A stretch of DNA of 7,976 nt from Chitinophagaceae bacterium (GTDB lineage: Bacteria; Bacteroidota; Bacteroidia; Chitinophagales; Chitinophagaceae): the NCBI GenBank assembly GCA_947459455.1, contig CANHEC010000086.1:1-7976 (forward strand), in the 5' to 3' direction. This document shows positions 7,219 to 7,976 of the stretch, one piece after another. The translations under genes and the position numbers were made by a program. Numbering within the stretch: the stretch's first letter is position 1; every line of letters starts with the position of its first letter. The notes beneath the pieces were generated by a model. It saw only the letters and a list, made by a program, of their open reading frames with translations. It searched no databases and was not told the DNA's origin.

Positions 7219-7704
7219 TTATGTGCTGGCATCCAATCCATTTAGCAGGTTCATGCCGGCATTAGCACAATGTACAGCCAGCAATGCCAATAGTGGCTGC
7301 TGTTGTAGCATATTTTGGTGTGTTGTGTGCAGCTGAAAATGGAAGGCTTGGTGCTGCCAGTGTAGTGTAGCCTGAATACTTAGGAATTCCTCCTGTCGGC
7401 TATCGGTGAGTACAAAGCGGCTGCTACAGCCAGGCTGGCGCTGTAGGGTAAAGTGCAGCCGGGGCGCATGAAGTGCAATAAAAAAACTACAGCGGTGCTG
7501 CGGCATTACCAAGCCCCATACCTGCTGCCGTGCGCCGGCTGGCTGCAGATACCAGCCGGCTGGTACAGGACGAAGCTCGGCGGCTATTGCACCGTGTATC
7601 AGTGCCTGGCGCCAATGCTGGAGGTAGCGAAGTTGCCAGGTACTGCCATCGGCCAGGTGAAGGCTATGGTGCAGGCGACTGTGGGTGTGCAGGTGTATGC
7701 TCAT
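7219..7704 (-). CDS. His/Gln-rich small protein of unknown function upstream of the kinase
   Basis: The 161-aa product has no signal peptide and no clear membrane span, so it is probably cytoplasmic. It is rich in His (17 residues, 10.6%) and Gln (18), including an N-terminal HLHTHSRLHHSLH stretch and an H115-H129 cluster. The order of short segments (GSTWQLRYLQHWRQALIHG, GWYLQPAG, CSFFIALHA, FVLTDSRQEEFLSI, then LLALLAVHCANAGMNLL) loosely recalls tubby/LURP-one-like beta-barrel proteins with a closing hydrophobic helix. This is tentative. It ends 22 nt before the preferred kinase start, which suggests co-transcription with the two-component pair. The ATG at 7704 is the only start that uses most of the frame; no Shine-Dalgarno is seen. 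Opposite-strand frames over the same stretch show no recognisable protein pattern. Confidence 0.72.
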   Translation of the reverse strand: MSIHLHTHSRLHHSLHLADGSTWQLRYLQHWRQALIHGAIAAELRPVPAGWYLQPAGARQQVWGLVMPQHRCSFFIALHAPRLHFTLQRQPGCSSRFVLTDSRQEEFLSIQATLHWQHQAFHFQLHTTHQNMLQQQPLLALLAVHCANAGMNLLNGLDAST

Positions 7705-7823
7705 TACAAGAAAGGGCCCTTGATAGCCTGAAGCTTCAAGCGCCCTTCATCAGTTATTGGTTCAATAAACAAGCGATGGCGATGGGCAAACAACTGATGC
7801 TTAGCCAATGAACCAGCGAACGG
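7705..7823. repeat. Structured intergenic gap with palindromes and crossing inverted repeats
   Basis: This 119-bp gap between the S41 peptidase stop and the 161-aa gene contains several perfect symmetric elements. They are the palindromes AAGGGCCCTT (7712-7721) and TGAAGCTTCA (7729-7738), an AAGGGC/GCCCTT pair (7712-7717 with 7742-7747) enclosing the second, and a tight hairpin TTATTG-GTT-CAATAA (7754-7768). There is also an 8-bp pair CATCAGTT/AACTGATG (7748-7755 with 7792-7799) and a 7-bp pair TGGTTCA/TGAACCA (7758-7764 with 7809-7815). The last two pairs cross each other, as in a pseudoknot. No strong T-tract follows on the minus strand, so it is not a classical terminator. Confidence 0.6.
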
Positions 7824-7976
7824 CTAGCGGCCGGCTATCAGCGACAACGCCTTTTGCAGCACTTCGTCTTTGCCTGCTTTCAGGCCTTCTACCGTAGGCT
7901 TTACCTGCACATCTACCCGAATACCCTGGCGCTGAGTGGGCGTGCCATCGGGGTATAAAATGCCCAAGCCACTAAA
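7824..7976 (-). CDS. C-terminal end of an S41-family (C-terminal processing) peptidase, partial
   Basis: Fifty codons plus a TAG stop (7824-7826) are open from the right edge. The peptide reads FSGLGILYPDGTPTQRQGI, then RVDVQVKPTVEGLKAGKDEV and ends with LQKALSLIAGR. The series 'YPDG...QR.GI..DV.V.PT.EG...G.DEVL.KAL..I' is the characteristic C-terminus of S41 peptidases of Bacteroidota, after the catalytic Ser/Lys region, which lies outside the window. The usual PD after 'GI.' is VD here. The catalytic residues and any PDZ domain cannot be checked, so activity is unknown. The 119-bp gap to the next minus-strand gene leaves open whether they share a transcript. Confidence 0.83.
   Translation of the reverse strand, partial: FSGLGILYPDGTPTQRQGIRVDVQVKPTVEGLKAGKDEVLQKALSLIAGR

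Noticed and set aside
7197..7241. Upstream ATGs (7211, 7232, 7241) as the kinase start
   Set aside because: They add non-hydrophobic residues before a good signal peptide, and the two furthest overlap the upstream stop codon. They cannot be fully excluded; 7211 is the most plausible alternative.
7453..7811. Plus-strand frames of 92-93 codons opposite the His-rich gene
   Set aside because: The minus frame covers more, fits the minus-strand gene order and spacing, and the plus frames would run through the structured gap.

Overview
The window looks like chromosomal DNA of a Bacteroidota member, most likely Chitinophagaceae or a close relative; this is an inference from gene families, not a taxonomic match. 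The signs are several '...AQ' or '...AQA|Q' type signal peptides, a lipoprotein with an LLSC lipobox, a periplasmic-TPR LytS-type histidine kinase overlapping a LytTR response regulator, a large secreted repeat protein, and almost no Shine-Dalgarno sequences. No tRNA, rRNA, CRISPR array, transposase or phage gene was seen.

Layout. (1) 1-2013, minus: the N-terminal 671 codons of a large exported protein that runs off the left edge. It has seven ~50-residue beta-propeller blades, an Ig-like linker with two Cys, then a second, incomplete propeller. (2) 2014-2266: a divergent intergenic region holding a 13/14-bp long-arm inverted repeat and a perfect 6-bp dyad near a weak Bacteroidota-type promoter. 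(3) 2267-4585, plus: three small envelope genes spaced 35 and 31 nt apart, probably one operon: a secreted 425-aa protein of unknown family, a 162-aa lipoprotein with a PrcB-like pattern, and a single-span membrane protein resembling DUF3592. It ends in a strong intrinsic terminator at 4590-4620. (4) 7976-4619, minus: the 3' end of an S41 (C-terminal processing) peptidase, a 119-bp gap rich in palindromes and crossing inverted repeats, a His/Gln-rich 161-aa protein of unknown function, a TPR sensor histidine kinase, and its LytTR response regulator.

How they may work together. The kinase and regulator overlap by 20 nt and form a clear two-component pair: periplasmic TPRs sense, the cytoplasmic HATPase signals to the REC domain, and the LytTR domain binds DNA. 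The 161-aa gene ends 22 nt before the preferred kinase start and is probably co-transcribed, so it is a candidate accessory component. No binding site for the regulator can be assigned from this sequence. The other genes all point to the cell envelope or secretion, but no shared pathway can be shown.

The least explained items are the twin-propeller protein, the 425-aa secreted protein, the His-rich protein next to the kinase, and the structured intergenic regions at 2042-2093 and 7712-7815.
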